Assembly: GCA_026874595.1 (NCBI GenBank)
Contig: CM049311.1
Location: 43,901,676 to 43,965,675 of the forward strand
Source of the DNA: Sipunculus nudus
Lineage: Eukaryota; Annelida; Sipuncula; Golfingiida; Sipunculidae
Length of the DNA stretch: 64,000 bases
Direction of reading: 5' to 3'
The notes under the pieces were generated by a model, which saw only the letters and a list, made by a program, of their open reading frames with translations, did no database searches and was not told the origin of the DNA. The position numbers and the translations under genes were made by a program. Positions 1 through 12,756 of the stretch are shown here, in pieces. Within the stretch, counting starts at the first letter, position 1, and the number at the start of each line of letters is the position of its first letter.

Positions 1-1422
1 TAATGTACCCACGCAGGAAATTTGTAATTAAAATACATATATTTTCTACATCTGTTAAAAACTGAATTATATGCCATCACAATGTCCATGGTGGACATTC
101 ACAAGTTAAAACTAAGGTGTTTTTGACCAAGTCATATGGATATGTTCTCTTAAATGTCTAATTTTGTTGAGTAACCATGGCATAATTTTAAGCTTGTGTT
201 TCAACGAAATTGTATGCACCAAAATTCAACAATGAAATAAATTGATGATCATCTAATTTATGCTCCCCCCCTCTGTCATGCGCACACACATATAAATATA
301 TTTATATACTTTTTATTTGTAATGGGTTATATTTATCCTGCAGGAACAGATGATAACAACTATGCATCTTCACAGCTATGGTCCAGTAGCAAACCTTGGT
401 GTGCAATTTTGCATGCCTCCTGGCTTCCGATGAACTCCAGTTAACACTTCAGATCTTTTAATTCACGGTCATTCATTATACATTAAATCCATTTGTGTTG
501 TGTTTTTTTATATTTTTATGTTTCTGATAATAAAATAAAACATCATTGTGAAGAGGTTCAATTGATTTTTATTCAACATTTCAGGTGTTTATTTATCACA
601 TGATTGAAAAATTAAACAAGATGTGTCATCATCTGGCTTTATTAGTTCTGGAATAAAATCTGCAAACAAAGAGACATATATGAATAATATTTTTTATGAA
701 TGTATTTTTATAATTTTAGGTCTTCTATGAATTAACATTGCAAAAACAAATGTTGCCAATTTTAATCATGTTTTAATTCATAACACCGAAGTCTAGTAAA
801 TTACCGTATATTTTAAAATATACATAAAAATCGCTCTAAGAAACAATTTAAGAAAGCCCTTTTCCAGTTTAATCTGCCGTGGAGCCTTTGTGCATCACAT
901 GATGTTCTCATTTTGCTGTAAAAGTTTAATTCTTAAGTCAAATTCTTCAGCAGAACTTGTATAAATACAATGAACTAATCCTTTTATTAATGCAGAATTG
1001 AACACAAAGACACGTTTTGTAAAAAGAAATCGATGTCAATTCTTGGTATAGTCATACTTGCATTATTTTATAGGCGCACTTCAAAAGGAAATATATCCAG
1101 ATATTTATTTGTTTAATTATGACACGAATGATTTCTATATGAAATCCATATGTTAATATAAGTGCCTGGGGATTTCCTTTCACTGTTATTGGAAGGAAGA
1201 CATGTATACTTTTGGTAAGTTATCTAGAGGCGTACTTAGATTCTAGCACGCAACTATATACATCTTACAAGCAATGGAGAAACAGTGGATTGCTTAAAAT
1301 CGGCAAAAAACGCTGTACATCACCGGTAGGCCTACATATCAAAGTTATATATTTATAATATTATTGGATTTATTAAATGTATTAAGTAATTTCTCAAAAA
1401 TATACCTGGCAACCAGATCTTA
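1..1422. other. AT-rich non-coding DNA
   Basis: No coding sequence, RNA gene or recognised element is supported here. One notable motif lies at 1269-1295, where AAGCAAT and ATTGCTT enclose about 13 bases. The same motif with similar flanks recurs in the same orientation at 3414-3439, so roughly 1230-1310 and 3370-3450 form a diverged direct repeat on either side of the element at 1423-3295. The stretch may be intron of the leftward KCNQ gene; that is inference. Confidence 0.5.
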
Positions 1423-1695
1423 ATATACCGTAATGTCTACTTGAATTCGTACAGGAAAAAATAATTATTTTTCTCAGTGTGTGAATTATTATATGTAAAA
1501 TATGAAAAATTAGAAAATTGCAGGAGAGAAGATCGTTTGACACCTGAGAACCGGCGATGGGCGATAATAGATGATGTACGGCAACTCCCATGTTAATTAT
1601 TATTTAACACTTGTTCAGGAATATATGTGAGCGCTGCTGGTGAAGAAAAAGATGTCCAGTTTATCCCGTAACTGGCATTTTATAAACCGGTGTTT

Positions 1696-1755
<60 letters not shown>

Positions 1756-1769
1756 ATATATATGTATAA
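1696..1769. repeat. (TA)n microsatellite
   Basis: An almost uninterrupted TA repeat with a few G and extra T interruptions. The open frame across it encodes a Tyr-Ile run and is not a gene. Confidence 0.95.
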
Positions 1770-2469
1770 TATACAGGGTTTTAGCCGCGCCGGTTGGGGG
1801 TAACCGGGACGGCCTGTACTGCCGGCCGTAACAAACTTAACATTCGTAACCAACAGACCGGCTCAAAAGATCATAAAGATCGTCAAAAATCCAGCTACCG
1901 GCAATAGAACTTCAGTAATTCAATACCCCAAACTGTTAAATTTTTACCTCATTAGTATGTTATTTGATCACGGCTGTGGTGCAGACAAAATTGACAGGAG
2001 TCACTGATCACCTTAATATTACACATCTAATAAATTATTGTTAAACAAACAAGCAACGAAGTGTTTCACAGTTTGGACATGAAAGGAAAACATCATTAGC
2101 CAGGGGTTTCACGGCCTTCAGCGGTGCGTAGCATCATTAGTGGTAAGAAAATGGGCTATTGTTTTGTAATACTTCATGGCAACATTTAATTCATTTACAA
2201 ACATTATTTGTATGGATTGCAGAATACGCCCTAATAAAATGGTGATGGTGATTTTCTTAGGGGGTTAATGAAATTTATTCGGGGTGCCACCTGGCGGCAA
2301 GTGAACTTATTACAGCCGTGAATATGTAATCTCAGCAGATTTATTTATATATTTCAATAAATTGTTTATTTTACCCGTTTAGTAATTTTAGTGGAAATAA
2401 ATAAAAGAAAAAAATATGTTTATCATATTTTTAAACTTGGAAGGGGGAGTAACATAAAAGGGGGAAAAA

Positions 2470-2548
2470 AGCTGGTAGGTTTGAACCAGGGGCACATAGT
2501 TCACAGTAAAGCAGTTCATGCGCCTTTAACCAAATGGCCACAGTAACC
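2470..2548 (-). repeat. tRNA-derived segment (SINE head or tRNA relic)
   Basis: On the minus strand the segment has an RNA polymerase III-like arrangement. An A-box-like TGGCCATTTGGTTA (2527-2540) is followed about 40 bases later by a B-box-like GGTTCAAACCT (2477-2487, matching GGTTCRANYC). I could not fold a full cloverleaf, so a functional tRNA gene is unlikely. A tRNA-derived SINE head or old tRNA pseudogene fits better. Confidence 0.4.
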
Positions 2549-3558
2549 AACGAATTACGCGGAAGTTTTTATTTGAGAGATTCTAATAAGATTTATACAG
2601 CGTGGAAAAAAAATTTTTTCACAGATATAACCGGGATTTATCAAATTAAAACCCTTGAAGACAGCGGTATATCCTTTGTAACTGCGGTTCAAAGCGCACT
2701 GACGATCTCCATTTAACCTTTGTCTTGTAGCACCAGGTCATGCCTGTGATCAGTGGTCCGTGCGAGGTTTGTCCCAAGTGGATTACTAGTATATGATCAT
2801 CAGCTAATGTGGTTTTTGTCCCACTTATAAATCCTTATTATATTATTAAGTAAACAAAATATTATCGATTTAGACACATTTTTTACCTCGAGTTCTATTG
2901 TTCAAATCACATTCATGCTGTAAAAAGTCTGAAGCAAAGATGGACCATCGGTATCAGTTAAGCGACAGTTTTTCCTTTTTACATACATGAAGTCGCAAAT
3001 CTGATGAAATTGTTCCGATAAATTATCATGTTACTTCCTCGCACTCATACATAAAGGTGTGTTGTTATCAGGTGAACAGCATAGACATTTGATTCATCTC
3101 CGCATGCAAAGCCGTTTTTAATCATAGCTACAATTACTGTTCATACGGACCGCCGGTGGTCACCGGCAATAGCTAATATCGGCACAGTATGTTGGTGTAC
3201 GAATTCATATATGTAATATAGAAAAATATGATTCAGGAAATTTATAGTGTGCGAACTTATGAAGGATACGAACTGATGTAGACATTACGGTATATATTTT
3301 TACATAATTTGTACAAGGGGGTTCAATTTTTATTGTATTTTTTTAAGGCATGCTCGCAGGATGTTATAGAGGTGTACTTGTGTGTTATAAGTACGTGACT
3401 AAATACAACTAACAAGCAATGGGAAACAGTGGATTGCTTTTAAACTGGCAATATAATTTTAATTAACTATCCAAATTTCGTTAAGATAGTAATCAATTCT
3501 TCATTCTAACATAAAGTTGATGTTGCCTGTGTGATAATACGCTGACAATGGCTCGATT

Positions 3559-3744
3559 TTAACGTAGTGTGAAGGCTAAGCACAAAACGGAACGAGCTAA
3601 TGGCCCCTCCCAGCCTGCTCGCCTCACGCGAACAAAGTTGACCCATTTCTTCAAACGTTCTGGCTGGCTCAAAGGAAACCTGTGTAAACTTACACCATCA
3701 CGGTTTGTGTTACTGCAACCACCCGCTACACAACTATTTGGCAT
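3559..3744 (-). pseudogene. THAP zinc-finger domain fragment
   Basis: The frame from the ATG at 3744 encodes 61 residues that read as the start of a THAP domain, a C2CH zinc-dependent DNA-binding fold found in THAP proteins and P-element-type transposases. Visible landmarks are the opening MPNSCVAGGC with Cys5 and Cys10, HRFP at 21-24, the conserved Trp at 34, WEGP at 45-48, and a third Cys at 55. The family signature ends Cys-x2-His followed by Phe. Here Cys55 is followed by Leu-Ala-Phe-Thr, so the zinc-binding His is absent, as if one codon had been lost, and the frame stops two codons after that Thr. The AVPTIF region of a complete domain is missing and no good splice donor was seen. Met16 of the longer open frame was taken as start because THAP proteins begin at this Met. 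Family identity is fairly sure; function is doubtful. It may be a decayed exon or transposon relic. Confidence 0.75.
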
Positions 3745-3845
3745 TATTTTAACCATTAACGATCGAACACAATACAGGAAACGGTACACCTATTGTCATG
3801 AATTCTCACATGTGGCTTTGTTATGACCGACTGCCGTTCCTGAGC

Positions 3846-3853
3846 TGACGTCA
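3846..3853. promoter_or_regulatory. CRE palindrome TGACGTCA
   Basis: A perfect cAMP-response element (CREB/ATF site) lies 102 bp upstream of the THAP ATG on the minus strand. It could be a promoter remnant of that gene, though a single 8-bp site can arise by chance. The rest of 3745-4049 shows nothing else recognisable. Confidence 0.3.
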
Positions 3854-4049
3854 TTCCGAATATTCATGAGCATGAAACCGATCATTGCCGAATGCGGACA
3901 GGGTAAAACCAAGCATCCTAGAGCTCTTATTAGACGTGGTTTTAATTACTTTAGACCGGTAGTAACGACTACACACAGAGCCAAAAGTTACAAAAACAAT
4001 TCATCTACTGTATAATATGATCAAATTGCAGTTTTATTTACGCTGGTCA

Positions 4050-6309
4050 TGTCCTTTAAGTTTGAAATTTTTGCAAATGCAAAATATTCTATTTTAATGA
4101 TTTTCATTTATATAAGCATATGAGAGGCCCTCCTACTTGGTTATAGTAAAGTTCTAAATATATGATTGAAAACTAATACTCTGACAAGACTGTCATGAAG
4201 AAAAACAGTAAAAGTTTTTGGATACTGTGATGTATATGAAAAATTTACAGATGGACAGGCCAGTGGACAGAAAGGACTAATACCTTTATTTCACTTTCAA
4301 GGGAATAATGCTTTTAAGTTTATATATAAGCCTATTATTTAGGCATGTCCACTTTTTCCACTTAAATAGTTTTTATCTGATTTATGTTTTTTATTTACAA
4401 GTTTTATAAATTTGTATTAAAAAACAATGAAAATATAAGTTAAAATATTAGAATTCCAAGTTGCAATCATTATATATCCAGAGTGTAGCTCATATTGGGT
4501 CATATTATGCATACACATATACTTTTACACAAATGTTTAAACTGATTTTAAAAGAAAAGCATGCCACAACATGGCATCTACAAGATTATTCCTTGAATCA
4601 CTATTAAAAAGTATGCACATTGGAGTTTTCAGTACATGCTTAATCTTATTCATCGAAATAAAATAAAAGATTCAGTAAATTTTGTAAAATAAAAACATCT
4701 TTTCAAATAAAGTATACACACTGTTGGTTGGATGAGGGACAAACAATATCATTATGCTAATTACAATCTGAGCTATAATTTATTACTGGAATTAATAGTC
4801 AATTTCACACCTGGTGAGGTTTTTACTCTTCTCAAGTAAGGAATTACTTATCTGATGAACATCCACACTTTCATAGCAATACACCACTTTGTGGACACAA
4901 TTAAATGTGCACTTTAATCATTGTAACCCTGGTGGTAAATACAAAATCTAAAATGTAGCATTGCATAGCCCAGAATAAAATGAAATACAGAAAATTATAA
5001 CATTCATCTAGTTAATGCACAAGCTGGGGGGGGGGGGGTGCAGGGCAGAGGGGAAGCCTGCTAGTAGTGGCCAAGCTGAGCCAAGGCAAGCTGCCTGGGG
5101 TGGGTTACATAATGCAAGTGGAGGCTGTACTACTAGGTGGGCTAGATGTAAACAACACTTGACATGGTGTATGAAAACTTGAATAAAAGCTACTCTTTTC
5201 AATCAATTCCTTTGAAATTTCAGATTTAAAAAGATTAAATCCTTATGTATATATGCTGTGAATATTAAATCAACAGTGCTTACATGGAAAAAAAAGTGCC
5301 ATTGCCAAAGTTGGACAAAATTTGAGGTATTGATTTTTTATTTATGCTAATAACTTGAAAAATTTGCCAAATTCAGATCTAATTTTGGGTAAACAATTGA
5401 ATCTTGATTAATATCTCAAAGGTATTAAGTCCTAGTAACCAAATTCTTGGCATGATAGGGGATTTTGGAGACATCTAACCATATTCCAAATTTTAGGAAC
5501 TTAGATCTGAAGCTAGGGAGCTGAGCTCTAGCAAACTGCATAACACTAGCTTGATGTAAACAATATGTGACATGGTGCTTGAAACCTTGAATAAAATCTA
5601 CCGTTTTTGATCAACTGGTTTCAAATTTTTAGTGTTAATAGTTGAAATGCTAACAAAAACATGCTTTGAAAATTAAATCCACAGCAGTTACAGGAAAAAA
5701 ATGTGCCATGGTCAAAGTTGGGCAAAATTTAAGGTACCAATTATTTATTTTTGCTAATATTTTAAAAAATTTAAAAGATTTTGATCTTATTTTGGGTACA
5801 GAATTTAATTTTGATTAATTAAAGTTATATTACTGGAAAAAAAGTCCTTAGCTTTAACATGTTTTGTGTTAAGTGATCAAATATCTTTCCTGATTTTTTA
5901 CAAAATGCATTATGTTTGAGCCTATAACTTTTTTTAATTATATAATACAGATCTAATTTCTGGCATGTGCATAGGAACTATATAGAGGAATATTTATGGT
6001 AAATATGAGGAAAAACAGATGAGTCGTTTTGATATTAGGCAGTCCTGAAGTGTGAAAATAGGTTTTTAATAAAAAATTACATTTTTTCTTAATTTCTCAA
6101 AGGAAAGAAGTCGCAAAGACCCAGTTTTCAGCTTGGCAGTAGATCTTGGGGACATCTAACATTATGCCGAATTTTGGATTCCTAGGTCTTATGGTTTCAA
6201 AAGGTGCCACATCTACGGACGGACAGACGGACGGACAGACAGACGGATGGACGACGGACAATGGACCACGACTATAGCTCAGATGACTTATAGTCAGCTG
6301 AGCTAAAAA
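4050..6309 (+). mobile_element. Family A element, long copy
   Basis: The body matches other family A copies (26280-28580 and 57513-59158) through the same order of blocks. Its left end is degenerate: a CTGGTCATGTCC remnant occurs where intact copies have CCCATGGGTC and CAGCTG. Near the right end lies a GGAC-type simple repeat (about 6217-6258), then a hairpin at 6275-6305 with arms TAGCTCAGATGACT and AGTCAGCTGAGCTA around a TAT loop (one mismatch), then AAAAA. A run of 11 G lies near 5028-5038. No gene is encoded. Confidence 0.75.
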
Positions 6310-6643
6310 TGTATGGAAGAATATGAATACTAAATATGATCAAAAACAGATCAGTGGTTTCAATATTAGGCAGCCTTGAAGTGTAACAATGGCTTTTTTA
6401 CGGAAAACAGAGGGTTTTCCTTAATATTTCAAAGGAACTAAGTCCTAGTGACCAAATTTTCTGTATAGCAGGAGATTTTGGGGACATCTAACTGTATGCA
6501 AAATTGTGTATTGGTAGGTCCAACGGTTTCAAAATGTGCCCTGTTAACAGAAGGCCAGTCGGATGGCCTGACGGACAGCCACACGACGGACAAAAGACCA
6601 CGACTATAGCTCAGATGACTTATCTAGTCAGCTGAGCTAAAAA
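6310..6643 (+). mobile_element. Family A, second serial right end
   Basis: Directly after the right end of the preceding copy comes about 330 bp of family A 3' body. It ends in a second hairpin (6607-6639, loop TATC in place of TAT) and another A tail. There is no left end. This serial arrangement recurs in the window (28580/29186 and 34353/34750). Confidence 0.7.
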
Positions 6644-8003
6644 TTATTATTTTATGTTGTTGGTCAAAACAACTACTAGATGAGTTGAGTCGGACACCTG
6701 GATCCACTTTGGCCAGCTATAAGCTGCCTGGCTGACCAGTATGCCCCGCCTCAAGCGTGCATAATGTGTTTTAAAGGTCAACAAGGTGACATACAGGTGA
6801 TGAAAGAGGGGCTGGGTAGAGCCTGGGTGTGATATGGTCTCTTAAAACTTTAATAAATCTACAGTTTTTGGTCAATTTCTTTCAACTTTCAAAGCTAACA
6901 ACCTGAAATCCTTACGTGTGCATGATATGATAATTATATCAACAGTGCTTACAGGAAACAAATGTGCCATGGGCAAAGTTGGGCAAAATTTAAAGTACTG
7001 ATTTTATATTTATGCTAATAACTTAGAAAAATTTAAAAATTAAAAAAAAAAAAAATTTGTGTATACAATTGAATCTTGATTTAATAATGTTATATCCCTG
7101 ACAAAAAATCTCTAGCTTCAGCAATTCTCATTTTAAGGGAGTAAATATATTTCTTGATTTTTTACATAGTGCATTATGTTCGGGCCCATAACATTAAACA
7201 ATTACGCAATACTCACATCATTTCTGGCATGTGCATGGCGAATGTACTGAAGAATATGTATATTATATATGATCAAAGACAGATCAGTGGTTTTGATATT
7301 AGGCAGTCTTGAAGTGTAACAATGGGTCTTTAATGGAAAAATGAAGTTTTTCATTAATATCTCGAAGGTATTAAGTCCTAGTGACCAAATTCTTGGCATG
7401 GTAGGGGACTTTGTAGACATCTAATTGTATGCCAAATTTTAGGAACTGAGAGCTGAAGCTCAGGAGCTGAGCTCTTGCAAACTGCATAACACTAGCTTGA
7501 TGTAAACAATATGTTACATGGTGCTTGAAAACTTGAATAAAATATACAGTTTTTGATCAACTGGTTTCAAATTTTTGGTGTTAACCAAAAAAATGATAAC
7601 AAAAACATGCAGTGAAATTAAATCCACAGTACTTACAGGAAAAAAACTTGCCATGGTCAAAGTTGGGCAAAATTTAAGGTACCAATTTTTTATTTTTGTT
7701 AATATTTAAAAAAATTTAAAAGATTTTGATCTAATTTCGGGTATACAATTTAATTAAATTTATATTACTGGAAAAAAAAAGTCCATAGCTTTAACATGTT
7801 TTGTGTTAAGTGATCAAATATTTTTCCTGATTTTTTACAAAATGCATTATGTTTGGGCCCATAACTTTTTTAAATTATATAATACAGACATAATTTCTGG
7901 CATGTCCAATGGACGGACGGACGGACGGCACGACAGACGGACGACGGACAATGGATCACGACTACAGCTCAGATGACTTATAGTCAGCTGAGCTAAAAAT
8001 CAT
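6644..8003 (+). mobile_element. Family A, third right end and internal body
   Basis: The sequence at 6655-6780 matches 25325-25440 and 52140-52260. The rest follows family A order to a GGAC-rich stretch (about 7912-7950) and a hairpin at 7965-7995. The left end is missing. Confidence 0.7.
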
Positions 8004-8112
8004 ACAAAAATAGAAAAAAACCAGGTGGTGCCACCAGTCTTTAGGAACCGAAGAAACCAGTCGTAATCAAATTTACAGTCTCAAAGCAGAAAATAAATTG
8101 TAAAAATTAGAA

Positions 8113-8462
8113 ACAAGGCCTACAGGCCTAATGCAAACCGGTGCATTGGGAAATACACCAGGTATAATGCTTCAATGCTGGACCATTACTTTTCAAGTAT
8201 ATGAACAATGCAAGTACTAAATATTTTGAATAAGAAACAATAACACAAACATCACTGCTGAAATTCTGGCATGGGTGCACACAACACAAAACTAGTGGCC
8301 TATGGGATATGACGCTCAGCTGAACTCAAGGAATGTTGAACAATGAGCCGTTTTTGAGATAGGTATGGTTAACGTACAGACAAAGCACGATGCACAACGC
8401 ACAACACACAACGCACAACAGACGCCACCGCAACATTGCATAACCTCACAGGTTGGCTAAAA
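8113..8462 (+). mobile_element. Family B element, short copy
   Basis: Starts ACAAGGCC with the GGCCTACAGGCC hairpin and the left inverted repeat (degenerate, GCAAACCGGTG). It ends with CACAGGTTGGC at 8447-8457 followed by an A tail. A degenerate family A-like left end (GACGCTCAGCTGA, around 8310-8322) lies inside. A simple repeat of CGCACAACA-like units (about 8385-8425) precedes the right end, as in longer copies. Confidence 0.65.
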
Positions 8463-8994
8463 ACAAGGGACCCATAGGTCACGGCGCTCAGCTGATCGTG
8501 ATTGGTCTATAAATGTATCACCATTGTGAAACTATATTTAGTCGACAAACCTTATGACTATCATGGACATGTTGGGCTATTATAAAGGAATATAATGTAA
8601 TATGTGAGTAAATGATGTAAGAAATAACCTGACTGATCGATTAATATGGATTAAATATAGTGGTTTATTTTTTATTTATTTGGGAGCTGTTGAAAATAGC
8701 GATTTATTTAAGCAAATATGCATGATGTCAGTACACTAAGCAGTGGTAGATTGATTATAAGGCTATTTTTGAAGGATCTATAGTGTATGGAAGTCCGCAA
8801 GATTTCAATTTGACAAATATAATGTTATGATTAACTATGCTGAATAAGGGATTTATGAATTGTGACTGTATTACATGACAGCTCTTAGGTCTTGACAAGG
8901 TACATTATATTGATGCCCACCACGTCTACATATTACACAATATTGACATAATTTCTGGCATGTACATAGGTAACAAATAGTTATACAATATATA
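8463..8994 (+). mobile_element. Family A left-end fragment
   Basis: Begins ACAAGGGACCCATAGGTCAC and GCGCTCAGCTGA immediately after the A tail of the preceding B copy. It matches the copy that starts at 21815 for about 500 bp and is then cut by the B copy at 8995. Confidence 0.7.
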
Positions 8995-11559
8995 ACAAGG
9001 CCCACAGGCCTAATGTGAACCTGTGCATTGGGAATTACACCACGTATAATGCTTCAATGCTGGACCATTACTTCTCATGTATATGAACAATGCAAGTCCA
9101 AAACATCTTGAAAAAGAAACAATTACACAAACATCACTGCTGAAATTCTGGCACGGGTGCACACAACACAAAATTTATTTAAGCTGGCACCACCAGTCTT
9201 GTATACAACAAAGCTATCAGAGATATATACATATGCCCAACTTCAGACTGATATATCAAACCCCTCCCGAAAATAAGTAGGCACATACACTGTGCAAAAG
9301 TCATTGTAGGTGGTGACAACTGTCTTGTGAACGAGAAATCCATCAAAGACACATAGACAGGTCAAAATATCAGGCCAATACATCAAACTTACCTTGAGTC
9401 TGATGCATGGGGCTGACTAGGCTTAGGTGAGAAAGGCAGTTGCCCCAAGTGAACTGTGAAAAATTTGCTGGCTCAAGCTACTGCACTGAGTGAACTCAAG
9501 ACCTGCACCTGGCTAGACTGAGTGATCTTTTGACCTGTACCTGGCTGCACTGAGTGAACTCTTGACCTGTTGCATAATCTGACACAGTTGGAACTCTGCC
9601 AAAGCTATAAATAGATCCAGGCTGAACTTTGGGCCCTGCCCTAAGGGGCATGACACCCATGAAGTGATCACATGGTGCCCATGAGTTGTTCACATGTCAC
9701 CCATAAGGTGATCACATGCCTTGTGTTTGGCTGCACTGATTGAACTCTTGACCTATATCTGGCTGCACTGAATGAACTCTTGATCTGTTCCCAAATCTGA
9801 AACAGTTTGCAGTTTCTCAACCTATTTAAAGATACAGACACAATCATGGCCTGTTGGTAAATCTGTTTACACATACTGAAAGACTTTGGCTAATATGTTT
9901 TTTTTTTTCAAAATGACATATTCATAAACTTGTTATCAAAATATCTAGGATGATAAAAGATGCAGTCCTTTTATTGTTAAAGGTCCAATAATTATGCCAA
10001 AAATCATTCAAGTAAACTTGAACAAAGGCCACCTAAGAATAATTTTTGTGCAATGTAACAGAAGTTATAATTGAAACAATAATTTGGAGAAGAACAGTTT
10101 TGCAGTCCTCAGTTTGAAATAGACATAATAATGGCCATAAGACCAACTTAAGCTTTTCTGATATGATTGAAAGAACCATGTCCTAGGATAATTCTTTTGA
10201 AAAATTGAAAGATTCAACTTGACAGTTTCATCATAAACATTTTAAGCTGAAAGAGACTACAATATGTTAGGTTTTGCCCATAAAAACAGGTCAATGTAGG
10301 TGGCACCACAAAATCTGCAACTTCAAATATGAGTCATGTGACCAACATTTGCACAATACCTGGTAATGCTAGCTCCTGTCATTTCTGAGATTACTATGTC
10401 AGTGTAGCGGAACCGCTTAGGGCCGTATTGTCTTGGCCTTGTGTGGGGGGCGAGTCGGTAATGGGGACGAGATAAGGAGGTAGGACGCGCCATATTTTGT
10501 CGTTTGGATAAAAGTTCAGAGAGAGAGAAACCAGTGTTAAGGAGCCTACAGGAAAAGGTATCCATAATGAAAGATAATTTTGTATGTTCCTTTGTGATTA
10601 AGAACCTTTCTTTTATACAAATCAACTGACTTTCTTATTTGTGGTAGTTTAATTGCGAGTTTAGTCTGACTGATTGCTGCCGTCTCATGGCATAGATATC
10701 CATAATCGTCCCCCTCCCGTAAAATGGGGTAACGGATCCGTGTTGCAGCTGGACTTGCCCAGTCCGCTACATCAGTATGCTTGGCCAAATGACTGTTCAA
10801 ATTCGTGTAACTCCACTAAAATTCATCAAATGCAAACCATTTGAACAAACTTGAGAGGGCTTGCCTCTGGGATCATTTCTGTAAAATATTGAACAATTTG
10901 GCTGGACCATTTACACGAAGAAGACTTTTGAAAGTTTTCAGCTTTTTCTCTATAAAATCAAAGTAAATACAGATAGCAAAAAAAATAAGCTGAATCCCAC
11001 AACATTTGATATGTGACAGATTATTGCATAAAATCTGGGGATGGTAATCCCTGCCATTCCTGAGAAATTATGGGTTAATTTACAGATGACCAATGACCCC
11101 CGTACAAAAAAGGTCAATGCAGGTGGCACCACCAATACCTGAATTTCATATATGACTCATGTGACCAACAATGGCATAAATTTGATGATGATAGCTCTGG
11201 CCATTCCTGAGACTGTCATTTTAGTGTGCTATTTTGGACAGATGACTAAGTTCAACTTCCTGTGACTCGGCCAAAATTCACCGAACTTGAACCATTTGAA
11301 CAAACTTGAGAGAGATGTTTTAAAAGATTAGTTCTGTGAAATATTGAACAATTTGGCTTGACCGTTTCAGAGGAGAAGATTTTTAAAGGTGTTTAGCTTT
11401 TTCTCTGTAAAATCTAAGAAAATGCGTAATTTTTCAGATGACTAATTTTTTGCATTAAAGTCCATGATGCTAGCTCCAGTTGTTTTCGAAAAAGTATGGG
11501 TTAACATACAGACGACGGACGCTGCCACACCATCACATTAACCCACAGGTTCGCCAAAA
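8995..11559 (+). mobile_element. Family B element
   Basis: The left end at 8995 has ACAAGG, the GCCCACAGGCC hairpin variant and GTGAACCTGTG. The body includes a short stretch of imperfect repeats with 'CTGCACTGAGTGAACTC' units (about 9480-9800) and blocks beginning 'AACCATTTGAACAAACTTGA'. The right inverted repeat CACAGGTTCGC lies at 11544-11554, after a GACGACGGACG-like simple repeat, and is followed by AAAAA. Open frames here are not conserved as proteins. Confidence 0.7.
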
Positions 11560-12756
11560 ATTACTACAGATGCATATTGAATGCAAAATTATAATACAGA
11601 TACATCTCACTGACAGCAAAATCTTGAATTAAGTTGAGTATGGATACCAATTATTTATAATCCATGTACAGCCGTCTTTATATACCCACAGAGAGCTGTA
11701 TACCTGTGATTGTAAACATTGCTTGGCATGAGGAATATCTAAAATCATGAATCTACATTTTTTAAAAGCTTTTAAAAAACATTCTTGTCAATATTAACCA
11801 TAGATAACCTGGATTCTTTATAAGAATTATTATAAGAATTATTCAGGGGATTATTCTTGCAAACTATTAAACAAACTGGCCTCAGTGGCATCAGTCAAAA
11901 AACCTTTTACAGGTTTATAACTCATATGGGAATATACAGCAAAATGGCCAAGTTAAGCTTCCCATAACTCAGCCAAAAATCACTGAACCAAAACCATTTG
12001 AACAAACTTGAATTATCAACATCCAAGGATTATTAATGTGTGAGATTTAAGAATTTTGCCCAGTGGTTTTTGAGAAGAAGATCTTTGTACCCAATGAGCT
12101 AAAATGGGCTGTTACAGCATATGACTAAATCCAGCTTCCCATAACTCAGCCAAAAGTCACTAAACTGAAACCATTTGAACAAACTTCAGAAAGCACTACC
12201 CTAGGATCATTTCTGTGCGATATTAATCAATTTGGCCATATGGTTTCAGAGAAGAAGTTTTTTGTAGCTGTCAGTATGATACGGGCACTGATGACCCCCT
12301 ACAATGAAGGCTGATGCAGGTGGCGCGACCTATACCTCAATTTCAGATCTGACTCATGTGACCAACATTGGCATAAAATTTGGTGATGATAGCTCCAGCT
12401 GTTTCTGAGATTGTAATTTTAGTATGCTTTTTTGGACAGATGACTAAGTTCAACTTCCTGTCACTCCGCCAAACAAACTTGAGAAAGATTGTTCCAGGAA
12501 TCATTTCTGTGAAGTATTGGACAATTTGGCTCAACAGTTTCGGAAAAGAAGATTTTTGAAGCTTTTTTTGCTTTTTCCTTATAAAATCAAAGAAAATGCA
12601 GTTAGCCAAAAAATAAGCAAAATCCAATAGAGTTTTTTAGATGACTAATTTTTTGCATAAATTTCGTGATGCTAACTCTTGCCGTTTTCAAGATAGTATG
12701 GGTTAATGTACAGACGACGGACGACCATCGCATAAGCTCACAGGTTCGCTAAAAAT
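11560..12756 (+). mobile_element. Family B, second serial right end
   Basis: After the first B right end the sequence runs on through about 1.2 kb to a second right end (CACAGGTTCGC at 12739-12749, then TAAAAAT). The same first end, spacer and second end occur at 32549-33966, so the extended form has itself been propagated. Confidence 0.65.

Larger units (their letters stand above)
1423..3295. mobile_element. TIR DNA transposon, non-autonomous
   Basis: The ends are a perfect 18-bp inverted repeat: ATATACCGTAATGTCTAC at 1423-1440 and its reverse complement at 3278-3295. After a five-base mismatch the similarity continues into TTCGTAC / TTCGTAT, so the arms are about 30 bp. The ends are AT-rich and a TA target duplication is possible, but the exact edge is unclear. 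The interior has a TA microsatellite, a GC-rich stretch near 1779-1830 and a tRNA-like segment, with no transposase. Superfamily is undecided. Confidence 0.55.

Noticed and set aside
1779-1830. hAT-like left end starting CAGGGTTTTAGCCGC
   Set aside because: No matching right end (GCTAAAACCCTG) or 8-bp duplication could be found.
2534-2716. 60-codon plus-strand frame
   Set aside because: It overlaps the tRNA-like segment, has no family resemblance and lies inside a TIR element.
3569-3826. 85-codon plus-strand frame opposite the THAP fragment
   Set aside because: It is antisense to a recognisable THAP domain and has no motif of its own.
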